Source: Bacteroidia bacterium (GTDB lineage: Bacteria > Bacteroidota > Bacteroidia > Flavobacteriales_E > Vicingaceae). Taken from it: a DNA stretch of 37,900 nt. The DNA lies in NCBI GenBank assembly GCA_030426475.1, contig JAUHYR010000019.1:1-37900 (forward strand), given 5' to 3'. Made by a program: the position numbers and the translations under genes. Below are positions 6,754-16,049 of the stretch, piece after piece. The notes beneath the pieces were generated by a model. It was not told where the DNA came from. It worked only from the letters and a program-made list of their open reading frames with translations, and did no database searches. Numbering within the stretch: the first letter of the stretch is position 1; each line of letters opens with the position of its first letter.

Positions 6754-6936
6754 ATGGCACATCCTAAGCGAAAAATATCCAAATCTAGAGGTAGAAAAAG
6801 AAGAACTACCTACAAAGCTAGTGTTCCTAATATCGTTACTTGTCCTACAACTGGCGAACCACACTTATTCCACAGAGCTTACTGGTACGAAGGAAAATTG
6901 TACTACAAAGGCCAAGTGGTAATGGAAAAGAACTAA
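6754..6936 (+). CDS. rpmF: 50S ribosomal protein L32
   Basis: A 60-residue protein beginning [20 protein letters not shown], the standard L32 N-terminus. It has one Cys (C30, in [17 protein letters not shown]) and lacks the paired CxxC motifs of zinc-binding L32, so it is the zinc-independent form. The arrangement DUF177-rpmF-plsX-fabH is conserved in many bacteria and couples ribosome supply to lipid synthesis. Confidence 0.97.
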   Translation: MAHPKRKISKSRGRKRRTTYKASVPNIVTCPTTGEPHLFHRAYWYEGKLYYKGQVVMEKN

Positions 6937-6955
6937 TTAAAGTTCTTCTAAGCCA

Positions 6956-7897
6956 ATGAAAATTGGACTCGATATTATGGGTGGAGATTTTGCCCCACAA
7001 TCAACCTGTGGCGGAGCTCACCTAGCCTTATCCGAATTATCTTCTGATGAAAAAATAGTGTTAATAGGTCAAAAGTCTGTTGCAGAAGACTATTTTTCAA
7101 AAAGCGAAGGAAATCTATCTGATTTCGAATTTATTGATGCACCTGATGTAATTGAAATGGGAGAGCATCCAACCAAAGCATTCACGCAAAAACCCAACTC
7201 AAGCATTTCAATTGGCTTTAGCCTTCTAAAAAAGGGCGAAATTGATGTATTTGCTAGTGTGGGAAATAGTGGAGCAATGCTTGTGGGAAGTATGTATACT
7301 GTCAAAACAGTTTCCGGTGTTATACGTCCGTGTATTACAACTGCCATGCCTAGAGAGGATGGAGGAGTATGTATTATATTAGACGTAGGAATAAATGCAG
7401 ATTGTAAACCGGATGTTTTATATCAATTTGGAATATTAGGGTCTATTTTTGCTAAATCAGTCTATGGTATAGAAAATCCTAAAGTCGGGTTATTGAATAT
7501 TGGAGAAGAAGAGGAAAAAGGCAATATGCTTACCCTTTCTGCTCATAAAATGATGAAAGAGACCAATGAATTTAATTTTATTGGAAATGTAGAAGGCAGA
7601 GATGTTTTTGACCCAAAAGTTGATGTAATAGTATGTGACGGATTTACCGGAAATGTATTGTTAAAATATACCGAAGCATTTTATGCTCAAATAATGAAGC
7701 GGAAACGCTCGGATGACTTTTTTGACAAATTCAATTACGAAATTTACGGAGGCACGCCAGTGCTAGGGATTAACGGAAATGTGTTGATTGGTCATGGCAT
7801 ATCTAGTTCATTAGCAATTAAAAATATGTTATTATTGTGCCGAGATGTGGTGAAAGCCCGATTAACTGAAAAAATAAAACAAGCATTTAATGATTAG
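6956..7897 (+). CDS. plsX: Phosphate acyltransferase PlsX
   Basis: A 313-residue enzyme that converts acyl-ACP and phosphate to acyl-phosphate, the acyl donor for PlsY in phosphatidic acid synthesis. Typical segments are [13 protein letters not shown] at the start, [38 protein letters not shown] and [17 protein letters not shown]. It is cytoplasmic and membrane-associated. Length is slightly short of many PlsX proteins (about 330) but no motif is missing. Its last 8 nt overlap the start of fabH (ATGATTAG), which indicates translational coupling. Confidence 0.96.
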   Translation: MKIGLDIMGGDFAPQSTCGGAHLALSELSSDEKIVLIGQKSVAEDYFSKSEGNLSDFEFIDAPDVIEMGEHPTKAFTQKPNSSISIGFSLLKKGEIDVFASVGNSGAMLVGSMYTVKTVSGVIRPCITTAMPREDGGVCIILDVGINADCKPDVLYQFGILGSIFAKSVYGIENPKVGLLNIGEEEEKGNMLTLSAHKMMKETNEFNFIGNVEGRDVFDPKVDVIVCDGFTGNVLLKYTEAFYAQIMKRKRSDDFFDKFNYEIYGGTPVLGINGNVLIGHGISSSLAIKNMLLLCRDVVKARLTEKIKQAFND

Positions 7898-8882
7898 AGC
7901 TGCAATTACTGCCGTTAGTGGATATTTACCAGATTATGTTTTAACCAACAAAGAGTTGGAAACAATGGTAGATACCAATGATGAGTGGATTACTTCAAGA
8001 ACAGGTATAAAAGAGAGAAGAATATTAAAAGGAGAAGGTAAGGGAGCTTCTGATATGGGAGCGCCTGCTGTTTTAGAATTATGTAAAAAAAGAGGAATAT
8101 CTCCTGAAGAAATTGATTTGTTGATTTGCGCTACTGTGACTGCCGATATGATTTTCCCTGCTACGGCAAATATTATATGTGATAAAGTCGGAGCTACTAA
8201 TGCTTTTGGGTTTGACATTAACGCTGCTTGCTCAGGTTTTTTATATGCTTTAACCACAGGTTCAAAATTTGTTGAATCAGGCACCCATAAAAAAGTAGTA
8301 GTAGTGGGAGTAGATAAAATGTCTGCAATTGTTGATTATCAAGACAGAACTACATGTGTGATTTTTGGTGATGGTTGTGGTGCAGTTTTATTAGAGCCAA
8401 ATGAAGAAGGTTACGGTGTGATGGATGCAATATTAAGAAGTGATGGTTCAGGAAGAGTTTATTTACATCAAAAAGCTGGAGGCTCAGCTTATCCGCCAAC
8501 ATTAGAAACAGTAAAAAATAGGGAACACTTTATTTTTCAGGACGGACAACCGGTATTTAAAGCAGCGGTGAAAAGCATGGCAGATGTTTCGGCTGAAATA
8601 ATGGAAAAGAATAACTTAAGCAGTGATGATGTGGCATGGCTGGTTCCACACCAGGCAAACCTTAGAATTATAGATGCTACGGCAAGAAGAATGGGCTTAG
8701 GCACTGAAAAAGTAATGATTAATATCGAAAAATACGGCAATACAACTTCCGGAACTATTCCTCTTTGCTTATGGGAATGGGAGAAAAAGCTTAAAAAAGG
8801 AGATAATATTATTTTATCTGCTTTTGGAGGCGGTTTTACCTGGGGTGCCGTTTATGTAAAATGGGCGTATGATAGCCAATAA
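7890..8882 (+). CDS. fabH: Beta-ketoacyl-ACP synthase III (FabH)
   Basis: A 330-residue thiolase-fold enzyme that condenses acetyl-CoA (or a short branched acyl-CoA) with malonyl-ACP to start fatty acid synthesis. The triad is visible: C114 in [13 protein letters not shown]254 in [10 protein letters not shown] and N284 in [12 protein letters not shown]. The region [17 protein letters not shown] near the N-terminus is also typical. Flavobacteria make much iso-branched lipid, so branched primers are probable, but the sequence alone does not show this. It overlaps plsX by 8 nt and is followed after 58 nt by accB. Confidence 0.96.
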   Translation: MIRAAITAVSGYLPDYVLTNKELETMVDTNDEWITSRTGIKERRILKGEGKGASDMGAPAVLELCKKRGISPEEIDLLICATVTADMIFPATANIICDKVGATNAFGFDINAACSGFLYALTTGSKFVESGTHKKVVVVGVDKMSAIVDYQDRTTCVIFGDGCGAVLLEPNEEGYGVMDAILRSDGSGRVYLHQKAGGSAYPPTLETVKNREHFIFQDGQPVFKAAVKSMADVSAEIMEKNNLSSDDVAWLVPHQANLRIIDATARRMGLGTEKVMINIEKYGNTTSGTIPLCLWEWEKKLKKGDNIILSAFGGGFTWGAVYVKWAYDSQ

Positions 8883-8940
8883 TCAGTTTTCAAATTCATA
8901 ATTATTTATACTTTTATCCCTTAATTAAATTAGTTTTCTT

Positions 8941-9447
8941 ATGAAGCTTAATGAAATTCAAGACCTTATCAAATTTGTAGCTAAGTCAGGTGTTAGCGAA
9001 GTAGAATTGGAGATTAAAGATTTTAAAATCAACATTAAAACTTGTAATCCAAAGAAAGAAAAAGAGCAACAGCAACCTATTTATGCTATGCCTCAAATGC
9101 AAATGATGCCTCAGCAACAACAGGTTCAAGCGGCTCCTCAACCTCAAGTGCAGGCTTCTGCTCCACAACCACAGGCAAAAGAATCAGCCCCTGCTGCTGA
9201 TTCAAATCTAATTACTATTAAATCACCAATGATTGGTACTTTTTACAGAAAGCCATCTCCTGAAAAAGATGCTTTTGTTAATGTAGGTGATTCAATTAAA
9301 AAAGGTGATACTATTTGTGTAATAGAAGCAATGAAATTATTTAATGAAATAGAAGCTGAATTAGGTGGTAAAATTGTTAAAGTACTGGCAGAAGACGGAC
9401 AGCCTGTTGAGTACGACCAACCTTTATTTTTAGTTGAACCTGCATAA
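8941..9447 (+). CDS. accB: Biotin carboxyl carrier protein of acetyl-CoA carboxylase
   Basis: A 168-residue AccB. The first 35 residues fit the AccB N-terminus. A flexible linker rich in Gln, Pro and Ala runs from about 43 to 88. The biotinyl domain follows (about 90-168), with the biotin-accepting Lys132 in [14 protein letters not shown]. It carries the carboxyl group between AccC and the carboxyltransferase. accC follows after 42 nt. No accA or accD is present, so the carboxyltransferase subunits are encoded elsewhere. Confidence 0.96.
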   Translation: MKLNEIQDLIKFVAKSGVSEVELEIKDFKINIKTCNPKKEKEQQQPIYAMPQMQMMPQQQQVQAAPQPQVQASAPQPQAKESAPAADSNLITIKSPMIGTFYRKPSPEKDAFVNVGDSIKKGDTICVIEAMKLFNEIEAELGGKIVKVLAEDGQPVEYDQPLFLVEPA

Positions 9448-9489
9448 AATAGCAGTAAACTAAAAAAATTCACTTTTTAAAACCTTACT

Positions 9490-10824
9490 ATGTTTAAGAA
9501 AATTCTTATTGCCAACAGAGGCGAAATAGCTCTTAGAATTATTCGCTCTTGCAAAGAGATGGGAATAAAAACTGTAGCGGTTTACTCTACAGCAGATAAA
9601 GATAGTTTACATGTACGTTTTGCAGATGAAGCAGTATGTATTGGTCCGGCCCAAAGTTCCGAGTCATATTTAAATATGCCTAGAATTATTGCCGCAGCCG
9701 AAATCACAAATGCCGATGCAATTCATCCCGGGTACGGATTTTTATCTGAAAATGCCAAGTTTTCTAAGATATGCGAAGAAAATGGAATTAAATTTATTGG
9801 TGCGTCTCCAAAGATGATTAATGCCATGGGAGATAAAGCATCTGCCAAAGCTACCATGATAAAAGCAGGAGTACCTTGTGTTCCAGGTTCTCCGGGATTA
9901 TTAAAAGACTTAGCTGACGCAAAAAAAGTAGCTAAAAAAATAGGTTATCCGGTAATGATGAAAGCTACTGCCGGAGGTGGCGGTAAAGGAATGAGGGTTC
10001 TTTGGAAAGAAGAAGAATTAGAAGAAGCTTGGGAGAGTGCTCGTAAAGAAGCCAAGGCGGCTTTTGGTAATGATGGAATGTATATGGAGAAGTTCATTGA
10101 AGAGCCAAGACACATTGAAATTCAAATTGCGGGAGACGGAAAAAAAGCTTGTCACCTTTCCGAAAGAGATTGTTCTATCCAAAGACGTCATCAAAAATTA
10201 GTGGAAGAAACACCATCTCCATTTATGACGGCAAAACTTCGTAAAGAAATGGGAGAAGCTGCTATTAAAGGAGCAATGGCAATTAAGTATGAAGGTGTGG
10301 GAACTATTGAGTTTTTGGTAGATAAACACCGAAACTTCTACTTTATGGAAATGAATACCCGTATTCAGGTTGAACATACCATTACAGAAGAAGTAATTGA
10401 TTATGATTTAGTGAAAGAGCAAATTAAAATAGCGGCAGGAGAAAAAATTTCAGGAAAAAACTATACTCCAAATATGCATTCTATTCAATGTAGAATTAAT
10501 GCTGAAGACCCATATAGAAACTTTGCGCCATGTCCCGGAAAAATTACATCATATCATTCACCGGGAGGACATGGTATTAGAATAGATACTCACGTTTATT
10601 CCGGTTATACTATTCCTCCAAACTATGATTCAATGATAGGTAAACTAATTACCGTTGCTCAAACTAGAGAAGAAGCCATTACCAAAATGGAAAGAGCTTT
10701 AGATGAATATATCATAGAGGGTGTTAAAACTACTATTCCATTTCATCAAAAATTAATGAAAGATGAAAACTTTAGAAAAGGAAATTACAACACAAAGTTT
10801 TTAGAAGACTTTAAAATGGACTAA
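9490..10824 (+). CDS. accC: Biotin carboxylase subunit of acetyl-CoA carboxylase
   Basis: A 444-residue ATP-grasp enzyme that carboxylates the biotin of AccB using ATP and bicarbonate. Seen in order: [20 protein letters not shown] (N-terminal domain), [13 protein letters not shown], the Gly-rich ATP loop [12 protein letters not shown] (about 159-170), the [15 protein letters not shown] strand, and the active-site [17 protein letters not shown] (about 286-300). Length is close to E. coli AccC (449). It is the last gene of the operon: a strong terminator lies about 48 nt past the stop codon. Confidence 0.97.
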   Translation: MFKKILIANRGEIALRIIRSCKEMGIKTVAVYSTADKDSLHVRFADEAVCIGPAQSSESYLNMPRIIAAAEITNADAIHPGYGFLSENAKFSKICEENGIKFIGASPKMINAMGDKASAKATMIKAGVPCVPGSPGLLKDLADAKKVAKKIGYPVMMKATAGGGGKGMRVLWKEEELEEAWESARKEAKAAFGNDGMYMEKFIEEPRHIEIQIAGDGKKACHLSERDCSIQRRHQKLVEETPSPFMTAKLRKEMGEAAIKGAMAIKYEGVGTIEFLVDKHRNFYFMEMNTRIQVEHTITEEVIDYDLVKEQIKIAAGEKISGKNYTPNMHSIQCRINAEDPYRNFAPCPGKITSYHSPGGHGIRIDTHVYSGYTIPPNYDSMIGKLITVAQTREEAITKMERALDEYIIEGVKTTIPFHQKLMKDENFRKGNYNTKFLEDFKMD

Positions 10825-10860
10825 TTATAATTTCTGATTTTCAAAAAATAAAAATATTAT

Positions 10861-10890
10861 TTTATATCTCGCCCAAAGCTTTTAGCTTTG
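10861..10890 (+). promoter_or_regulatory. Possible promoter for the saccharopine dehydrogenase gene, inside a terminator
   Basis: TTTA (10861-10864), an 18-nt spacer and TAGCTTTG (10883-10890) fit the -33/-7 layout with one mismatch. The -7 element is made by the loop and the 3' arm of the accC terminator hairpin. The ATG of the next gene is 16 nt downstream, so little room remains for any other promoter. Confidence 0.4.
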
Positions 10891-10900
10891 GGTTTTTATT
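10872..10900 (+). terminator. Intrinsic terminator after accC
   Basis: CCCAAAGCT (10872-10880) pairs perfectly with AGCTTTGGG (10884-10892) around a TTT loop, followed by TTTTTATT. The 9-bp stem and T-tract make a textbook Rho-independent terminator. It ends just before the next gene. Confidence 0.85.
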
Positions 10901-10906
10901 TTAGTT

Positions 10907-12247
10907 ATGAAAAACGTATTAATTATTGGAGCAGGTCGTTCCACTTCATCTCTTATTAAATATATATGTGAAAGTGCGGAATCAGAGGGCTGGAAAATCA
11001 AAGTTGTTGATCAAGACTTAAAATCAGCAGAAAAGGCAATTGATTATTATGAAGAAGTGGCTTCTGCAGAACAGTTTGATGCAAACAATGAGTTTCAAAT
11101 GGAACTTTTTGTAAAAGAAGCAGACTATGTTATTTCCATGCTTCCCGCTCACATGCACGTGCCTGTTGCAAAGGCATGTCTAAAGCATTGTAAACATTTA
11201 CTTACTGCGTCATATATCTCTGATGAAATGAAAGAGCTTTCGGATGATGCAAAATCTTCAGGGGTTATATTTTTAAATGAAATCGGTGTTGATCCGGGAA
11301 TTGACCACATGTCTGCCATGAAGGTAATTCACGATATCAAAGAAGAAGGTGGCGTAATGAGAGATTTTGAAAGCTTTACGGGAGGCTTAGTGGCTCTGGA
11401 ATCAGATAACAACCCATGGAATTATAAGTTTACATGGAATCCAAGAAATGTAGTATTAGCCGGGCAAGGTGGAGCCGTTAAATTTATACAAGAAGGCCAA
11501 TATAAATTTATTCCCTATCACAGATTATTCAGACGTACAGAAATTATATCTATTGATGGATATGGGAAGTTTGAAGGCTATGCTAACAGAGATTCATTAA
11601 AGTATCGCTCTGTGTATGGCTTAGATGACGTCAAAACCATGTTTAGAGGAACATTAAGACGACCGGGATTTTGTAAAGCTTGGAACCTGTTTGTTCAATT
11701 GGGCGTGACAGATGATTCTTATATTCTTCCAAATACAGAAGAAATGACGCACCGTGAGTTTATTAATACTTTTTTGGCATATAATCCTAATGACTCTGTA
11801 GAAATAAAACTTAGACAATATTTAAAGATTGACCAAGATGATGTGGACTTATGGGAAAAGTTAGAGTGGCTTGGTCTATTTGAAAGAACTAAAATTGGTT
11901 TAAAAGAAGCATCTCCTGCTCAGGTGTTACAACATATTCTAGAAAAAAAATGGAAACTGGAGCAAAGAGATAAAGATATGATAGTGATGTGGCATAAATT
12001 TGTGTATGAAAAAGACGGAGAGCGAAAAGAAAGACACTCTTCTATGGTTTGCATAGGCGAAGAAAGACCTTACACCGCAATGGCAAAAACAGTGGGATTA
12101 CCATTAGGAATTGCGCTTAAATTGGTGCATAGAGGAGAAATAAAAACACCGGGAGTTCACTTACCAATTACACCTGAAATATATTTACCTATTCTAAGAG
12201 AATTAGAGAGTTTCGGAATTAAGTTTGAAGAAAAGCAAATTAATTAG
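10907..12247 (+). CDS. Saccharopine dehydrogenase family (Lys9-like)
   Basis: A 446-residue NAD(P)-dependent oxidoreductase. The N-terminal Rossmann motif is VLIIGAGRSTSSLIKYI (about 4-20), then VISMLPAHMHVPVAKACL and LNEIGVDPGIDHMSAMKVI, which are typical of the family and of yeast Lys9 (also 446 residues). The C-terminal half matches the saccharopine dehydrogenase C-terminal domain, including KTVGLPLGIALKLV. Lys9-type enzymes interconvert saccharopine with 2-aminoadipate semialdehyde plus glutamate; in bacteria this usually serves lysine breakdown, but no lysine-2-oxoglutarate reductase gene is nearby. The exact substrate and direction are inferred. Confidence 0.85.
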   Translation: MKNVLIIGAGRSTSSLIKYICESAESEGWKIKVVDQDLKSAEKAIDYYEEVASAEQFDANNEFQMELFVKEADYVISMLPAHMHVPVAKACLKHCKHLLTASYISDEMKELSDDAKSSGVIFLNEIGVDPGIDHMSAMKVIHDIKEEGGVMRDFESFTGGLVALESDNNPWNYKFTWNPRNVVLAGQGGAVKFIQEGQYKFIPYHRLFRRTEIISIDGYGKFEGYANRDSLKYRSVYGLDDVKTMFRGTLRRPGFCKAWNLFVQLGVTDDSYILPNTEEMTHREFINTFLAYNPNDSVEIKLRQYLKIDQDDVDLWEKLEWLGLFERTKIGLKEASPAQVLQHILEKKWKLEQRDKDMIVMWHKFVYEKDGERKERHSSMVCIGEERPYTAMAKTVGLPLGIALKLVHRGEIKTPGVHLPITPEIYLPILRELESFGIKFEEKQIN

Positions 12248-12251
12248 ATTC

Positions 12252-12755
12252 ATGAAAGCAAAAACACCTAAAGACTCATTTACCATTAAAACAGAATTAG
12301 TACTTCCAAACGATACTAATATGTTAGACAATTTAATGGGAGGAAAATTACTTCATTGGATAGATATTGCAGCAGCAATATGTGCTCACCGTCACTCTAA
12401 TAGAATTTGTGTTACGGCTTCGGTAAACAATGTTCATTTTGGCGACCCTATTCGTTTAGGCGATTTAGTAATATTAGAAGCAAAAGTTTCACGTGCTTTT
12501 ACATCTTCAATGGAAATTTTTGTGGATGTTTTCATTGAGACAAATGGAAAAAGAAAGCAATCCAATAGCGCAATTTATACTTTTGTGGCAGTAGACCAAA
12601 GAGGCAATCCTATTGAAGTTCCGGAGCTTGTTCCTGAGACGGAAGAAGAAAAAAATCGTTTTGACGGTGCACTAAGAAGAAGACAACTAAGTTTAGTTTT
12701 AGCCGGTAAAATGAAGGCTAATGATGCTACAGAATTAAAAGCTTTATTTACTTAA
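12252..12755 (+). CDS. Hotdog-fold acyl-CoA thioesterase
   Basis: A thioesterase of the YciA/cytosolic acyl-CoA hydrolase type. The conserved hotdog helix region is MLDNLMGGKLLHWIDIAAAICAH, with the catalytic Asp in HWID and the NLMGG turn, followed by TASVNNVHFGDPIRLGDLV. A long C-terminal stretch holds VPELVPETEEEKNRF. It cleaves acyl-CoA to free acid and CoA; chain-length preference cannot be read. The open frame begins at a TTG at 12225 inside the previous gene, but the ATG at 12252, 4 nt past that gene's stop, is the better start (168 codons). The 3' end overlaps the convergent glycosyltransferase gene by 12 bp. Confidence 0.87.
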   Translation: MKAKTPKDSFTIKTELVLPNDTNMLDNLMGGKLLHWIDIAAAICAHRHSNRICVTASVNNVHFGDPIRLGDLVILEAKVSRAFTSSMEIFVDVFIETNGKRKQSNSAIYTFVAVDQRGNPIEVPELVPETEEEKNRFDGALRRRQLSLVLAGKMKANDATELKALFT

Positions 12756-13730
12756 AAGTCGGTTCACAGAATTCACTACTTCTTGAGTTGAAATTCTTTC
12801 CGAACAAGTCGGTTTATTTTTACACTTGTCACCCAATTTACTGCATGGTTGAGGTTTTACATCCTTAGGTAAAATCATTACTGAATCAGGGTGTGGCTGA
12901 TAAGGATACATTCCTAAAACAGGACGAGTACAACACCAAATGGAAATTATTTTTTTCTTAAATGCCGAAGCAATATGCATTAAGCCGGTATCATGAGCAA
13001 TTACTAATTCACTTTGTTGAATAACAGAAGCAGATTGGTTTAAGCTTAATTTGCCACACAAATTAATGATTTTACTTCCCAACTTTTCTTCAATTTTTTT
13101 AGCTGCTTCACTATCCTCATTTCCGCCTAATAAAACGGCTTTCATTTCAACTTTTTCTAAAATTTCAATCCATTGTTTCGAAGAGATTTTTTTCCCGATT
13201 TGTTTAGCTCCAACGGTAATAGCTATGTATTTTTCATTTATTCCAAATTGTGAAAGCTCTACTTCGTCTTGTTTTGGAATAAAAAAATCTAAGCCTTTAT
13301 TGTCGTTTGTAACATCAAGTGGCTGAATAGCCTCAAAATATCTATCTACAATATGATTATCAGGAAGTTTATTAACCCCAAAATTTACTAACAACCATTT
13401 TTCTACATTTCTTTTATTGTATGTAAAATCTACTAGCTTTAATTTTCTTTTTACTTGTGAAGAACGGATGTTTTTATGTAAATCTACTATGTAATCGTAT
13501 TGTTCTTTTTTCAATTCTTTTATTACTTCGCCTGTGCTTTTTTCAATAGTATAAATCTTAGAAATATATGGGTTTGAAGATAAAATGGGCTGATATTGTT
13601 TTTTGGTTAAGTAGTGAATTTCTAAATCAGCATCTTCTTTGTTTTTTAAGCATCTCACAATAGGAGTTGTTAAAACAATATCTCCGATAGAACTAAATCG
13701 AATAACTAATATTTTAATCTTTACTTTCAA
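12744..13730 (-). CDS. Glycosyltransferase family 9 (heptosyltransferase-like)
   Basis: A 328-residue GT-B protein. The N-terminus KILVIRFSSIGDIVLTTPIV is the GT9 signature that binds the acceptor, and the donor-side motif is ELVIAHDTGLMHIASAF, with SIWCCTRPVLGMYPY following. Members transfer heptose or other sugars to the lipid A-core of LPS at the inner face of the cytoplasmic membrane. The C-terminal tail has clustered cysteines (QPCSKLGDKCKNKPTCSERI), seen in some family members. The start is TTG at 13730: an in-frame TGA lies directly before it and the signature motif begins seven codons later. A -7 element ends 5 nt before it. Confidence 0.88.
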   Translation of the reverse strand: MKVKIKILVIRFSSIGDIVLTTPIVRCLKNKEDADLEIHYLTKKQYQPILSSNPYISKIYTIEKSTGEVIKELKKEQYDYIVDLHKNIRSSQVKRKLKLVDFTYNKRNVEKWLLVNFGVNKLPDNHIVDRYFEAIQPLDVTNDNKGLDFFIPKQDEVELSQFGINEKYIAITVGAKQIGKKISSKQWIEILEKVEMKAVLLGGNEDSEAAKKIEEKLGSKIINLCGKLSLNQSASVIQQSELVIAHDTGLMHIASAFKKKIISIWCCTRPVLGMYPYQPHPDSVMILPKDVKPQPCSKLGDKCKNKPTCSERISTQEVVNSVNRLLSK

Positions 13731-13735
13731 TCACA

Positions 13736-13743
13736 CAAAAGTA
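13736..13743 (-). promoter_or_regulatory. -7 element TACTTTTG for the GT9 gene
   Basis: It is an exact TAnnTTTG match on the minus strand, ending 5 nt before the TTG start at 13730. It lies in a 52-bp region shared with the divergent tatD gene, whose own best -7-like site is the near match TAATTTCG at 13755-13762. Confidence 0.45.
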
Positions 13744-13782
13744 AAGGTATTTTGTAATTTCGCACCTTAGAATGGATATATC

Positions 13783-14562
13783 TTGAACTTAATAGATACA
13801 CATACACATCTTTTTTTAGAGCAATTTGAGAGTGATTGGCAAGAAGTCATTCAGAGAGCAATTGACCAAAATGTGACTAAAATGTTACTCCCGGCCATTG
13901 AAAGTAAATCTTACCCTGCCATCAAAAAACTTTGTGAAGCCTTTCCTGATAATTGTTTTCCTATGACAGGATTACATCCTTGTTCAGTAGATAAAAATTT
14001 TCAAAATGAATTGGAGTTGGTTTACAATAATCTAAAAAATCAAACGATGAATTGGGTAGCTATTGGAGAAATAGGAACTGATTTATACTGGGATAAAACA
14101 TTTATTAATCAACAAAAAGAGGCATTAGCTCAGCAAGTAGAATGGGCTAAAGAATTTCAACTTCCAATCGTAATTCATGTTAGAGATTCTTTTGATGAAA
14201 CTTTTGAAGTAATAGATAAGCTAAACGACAATAATTTAACAGGTGTTTTTCATTGTTTTACCGGAACCAAAGAACAGGCAGACCATATAATTTCTTATGG
14301 AGGTTTTAAGCTTGGAATAGGCGGTGTGGTTACTTTTAAAAATTCTGGAGTAGACAAAATAATTGAACAAATAGATGTAGAGCATTTGATTTTAGAAACG
14401 GATTCTCCTTATTTAACTCCTGTTCCTTACAGAGGACAAAGAAATGAAAGCTCTTACATAAATCTGATTGCAAAAAAGCTATCAGAAATTTATGACTTGC
14501 CTTTGACTAAAATAGCTGAAATAACTACAAAAAATGCTAATAACTTATTTAAGTTAAGCTGA
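13783..14562 (+). CDS. tatD: TatD family metal-dependent hydrolase
   Basis: A 259-residue TIM-barrel hydrolase related to TatD/YcfH 3'-5' deoxyribonucleases. The metal-binding residues are visible in IDTHTHL (His7 and His9), AIGEIGTDLYWD, IVIHVRDSFDE, GVFHCFTG and ETDSPYLTPVPYRGQRNE. It is cytoplasmic. The start is TTG at 13783: the nearby ATG at 13772 runs into a stop after four codons, and the family begins at exactly this place (LIDTHTH). The TGA stop shares its last base with the ATG of the GH3-like gene (TGATG), so the two are probably translated together. Confidence 0.9.
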   Translation: MNLIDTHTHLFLEQFESDWQEVIQRAIDQNVTKMLLPAIESKSYPAIKKLCEAFPDNCFPMTGLHPCSVDKNFQNELELVYNNLKNQTMNWVAIGEIGTDLYWDKTFINQQKEALAQQVEWAKEFQLPIVIHVRDSFDETFEVIDKLNDNNLTGVFHCFTGTKEQADHIISYGGFKLGIGGVVTFKNSGVDKIIEQIDVEHLILETDSPYLTPVPYRGQRNESSYINLIAKKLSEIYDLPLTKIAEITTKNANNLFKLS

Positions 14563-16049
14563 TGTCTTTCAAATCTTTTATAGGAAAAATTTATGCTAGA
14601 ATAGTTTACAAACGAATTCAGAAAGTGTCACGTAATGCTATAGAAGAACAGCAAAAGGTGTTTCAAAGTTTGATTTCTTCAGCAAAGCTCACTCAGTTTG
14701 GTAAAGACCATAATTTTTCGGAAATAACATCGTATGAAGATTTTAAAAAGCAAGTGCCAATAAGAGATTACGAAGGACTTAAAGATTATGTTGAAGAAAT
14801 AAAGCAGGGAAAAGAAAATATTTTATGGCCGGGATTACCTATTTACTTTTGTAAAACATCAGGAACCACTTCGGGTGTAAAGTATATTCCCATTTCTAAA
14901 GAATCTATTGTTTATCATATCTCGGGCGCTAGAAATGCCATTTTATCTTACATGGCAGAAACCGGAAAATCTGACTTTGTTGATGGGAAGATGATTTTTT
15001 TGCAAGGCTCTCCTGAATTAGATAACTCGGGTAAAATTCCTGTAGGTCGTTTATCAGGAATAGTTGCTCACCATGTTCCGGGCTATTTGCAAAAAAATAG
15101 AATGCCTTCTTATAAAGTAAATTGCATTGAAGATTGGGAAGAGAAAGTTAAAGCTATAGCGGACGAAACGCTTTCCCAAAAAATGACTTTAATAAGCGGA
15201 ATTCCTCCTTGGGTTCAAATGTATTTTGATGTTTTATTAGAAAAAACGGGAAAAGAATCTATTCAAGAAGTTTTTCCTCACTTCTCTCTTTTTATTTACG
15301 GAGGGGTTAATTTTGAACCTTACAGAAAAAAGTTTGAAGAGACCATTGGAAAAAAAGTGGATTCCATTGAAGTTTATCCGGCATCAGAAGGATTTATCGC
15401 CTACCAAGACTCACAAAAATCACAAGGCTTGATGCTTATTCCCGATGGAGGAATTTTTTATGAATTTATTCCCGCTAATGAATTTTTTGATGAAAGCCCA
15501 ACCCGAATCTCTTTAAAAGACGTTGAGCTAAATACTAACTATGTAATTATATTAAATACTAATGCCGGGCTTTGGGGATACAATATTGGTGATACTGTAA
15601 AGTTTCTTTCAAAAAACCCATATCGAATGGTTGTAACAGGCAGAATAAAACATTTTACCTCTGCATTTGGAGAGCATGTTATAGCTGAAGAAGTAGATTT
15701 TGTAATGAAGTTAGCCACAGAAAAATTTGGGTTGAAAGTGAAAGAGTTCCATGTAGCACCACAAGTAAATCCAGAAGGAGAAGATTTACCATACCATGAG
15801 TGGTTTGTTGAGTTTTCAGAACAACCAAATGAATTAAGAGAAATAGCGCTTTTCCTTGATGAACAGCTTCAGGAAAAAAACACCTACTACAAAGATTTAA
15901 TTACAGGAAATATATTACAACCACTTAAAATAAAACTACTTTCAAAAAATGCTTTTCAAAATTATATGAAAAGTGTTGGGAAATTAGGAGGTCAAAACAA
16001 AGTGCCTAGATTAGCTAATGACAGGAATATTGCGGATAAATTACTTTAA
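14562..16049 (+). CDS. GH3 family acyl-adenylating enzyme
   Basis: A 495-residue member of the GH3 family, named after plant enzymes that adenylate hormones such as indole-acetate or jasmonate and join them to amino acids. The nucleotide-binding motif CKTSGTTSGVKYIPIS (about 95-110) is clear, followed by the YPASEGF motif near residue 271 and VVTGRIKHFTSAFGEH near residue 358, the hinge region of this ANL-type fold. There is no signal peptide or carrier domain. Bacterial members have no agreed substrate. It is coupled to tatD. Its last 9 bp overlap the convergent T9SS protein gene. Confidence 0.87.
   Translation: MSFKSFIGKIYARIVYKRIQKVSRNAIEEQQKVFQSLISSAKLTQFGKDHNFSEITSYEDFKKQVPIRDYEGLKDYVEEIKQGKENILWPGLPIYFCKTSGTTSGVKYIPISKESIVYHISGARNAILSYMAETGKSDFVDGKMIFLQGSPELDNSGKIPVGRLSGIVAHHVPGYLQKNRMPSYKVNCIEDWEEKVKAIADETLSQKMTLISGIPPWVQMYFDVLLEKTGKESIQEVFPHFSLFIYGGVNFEPYRKKFEETIGKKVDSIEVYPASEGFIAYQDSQKSQGLMLIPDGGIFYEFIPANEFFDESPTRISLKDVELNTNYVIILNTNAGLWGYNIGDTVKFLSKNPYRMVVTGRIKHFTSAFGEHVIAEEVDFVMKLATEKFGLKVKEFHVAPQVNPEGEDLPYHEWFVEFSEQPNELREIALFLDEQLQEKNTYYKDLITGNILQPLKIKLLSKNAFQNYMKSVGKLGGQNKVPRLANDRNIADKLL

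Noticed and set aside
9061-9200. Gln/Pro/Ala-coding repetitive stretch in accB
   Set aside because: It is the normal flexible linker of AccB, not a separate repeat element.
12225-12251. TTG-started extension of the thioesterase overlapping the dehydrogenase gene
   Set aside because: The ATG at 12252, just after the upstream stop, gives a normal family N-terminus.
14562-16049. Transfer of a plant GH3 gene into this genome
   Set aside because: GH3-family proteins are widespread in Bacteroidota, and base use and gene coupling match the neighbours.
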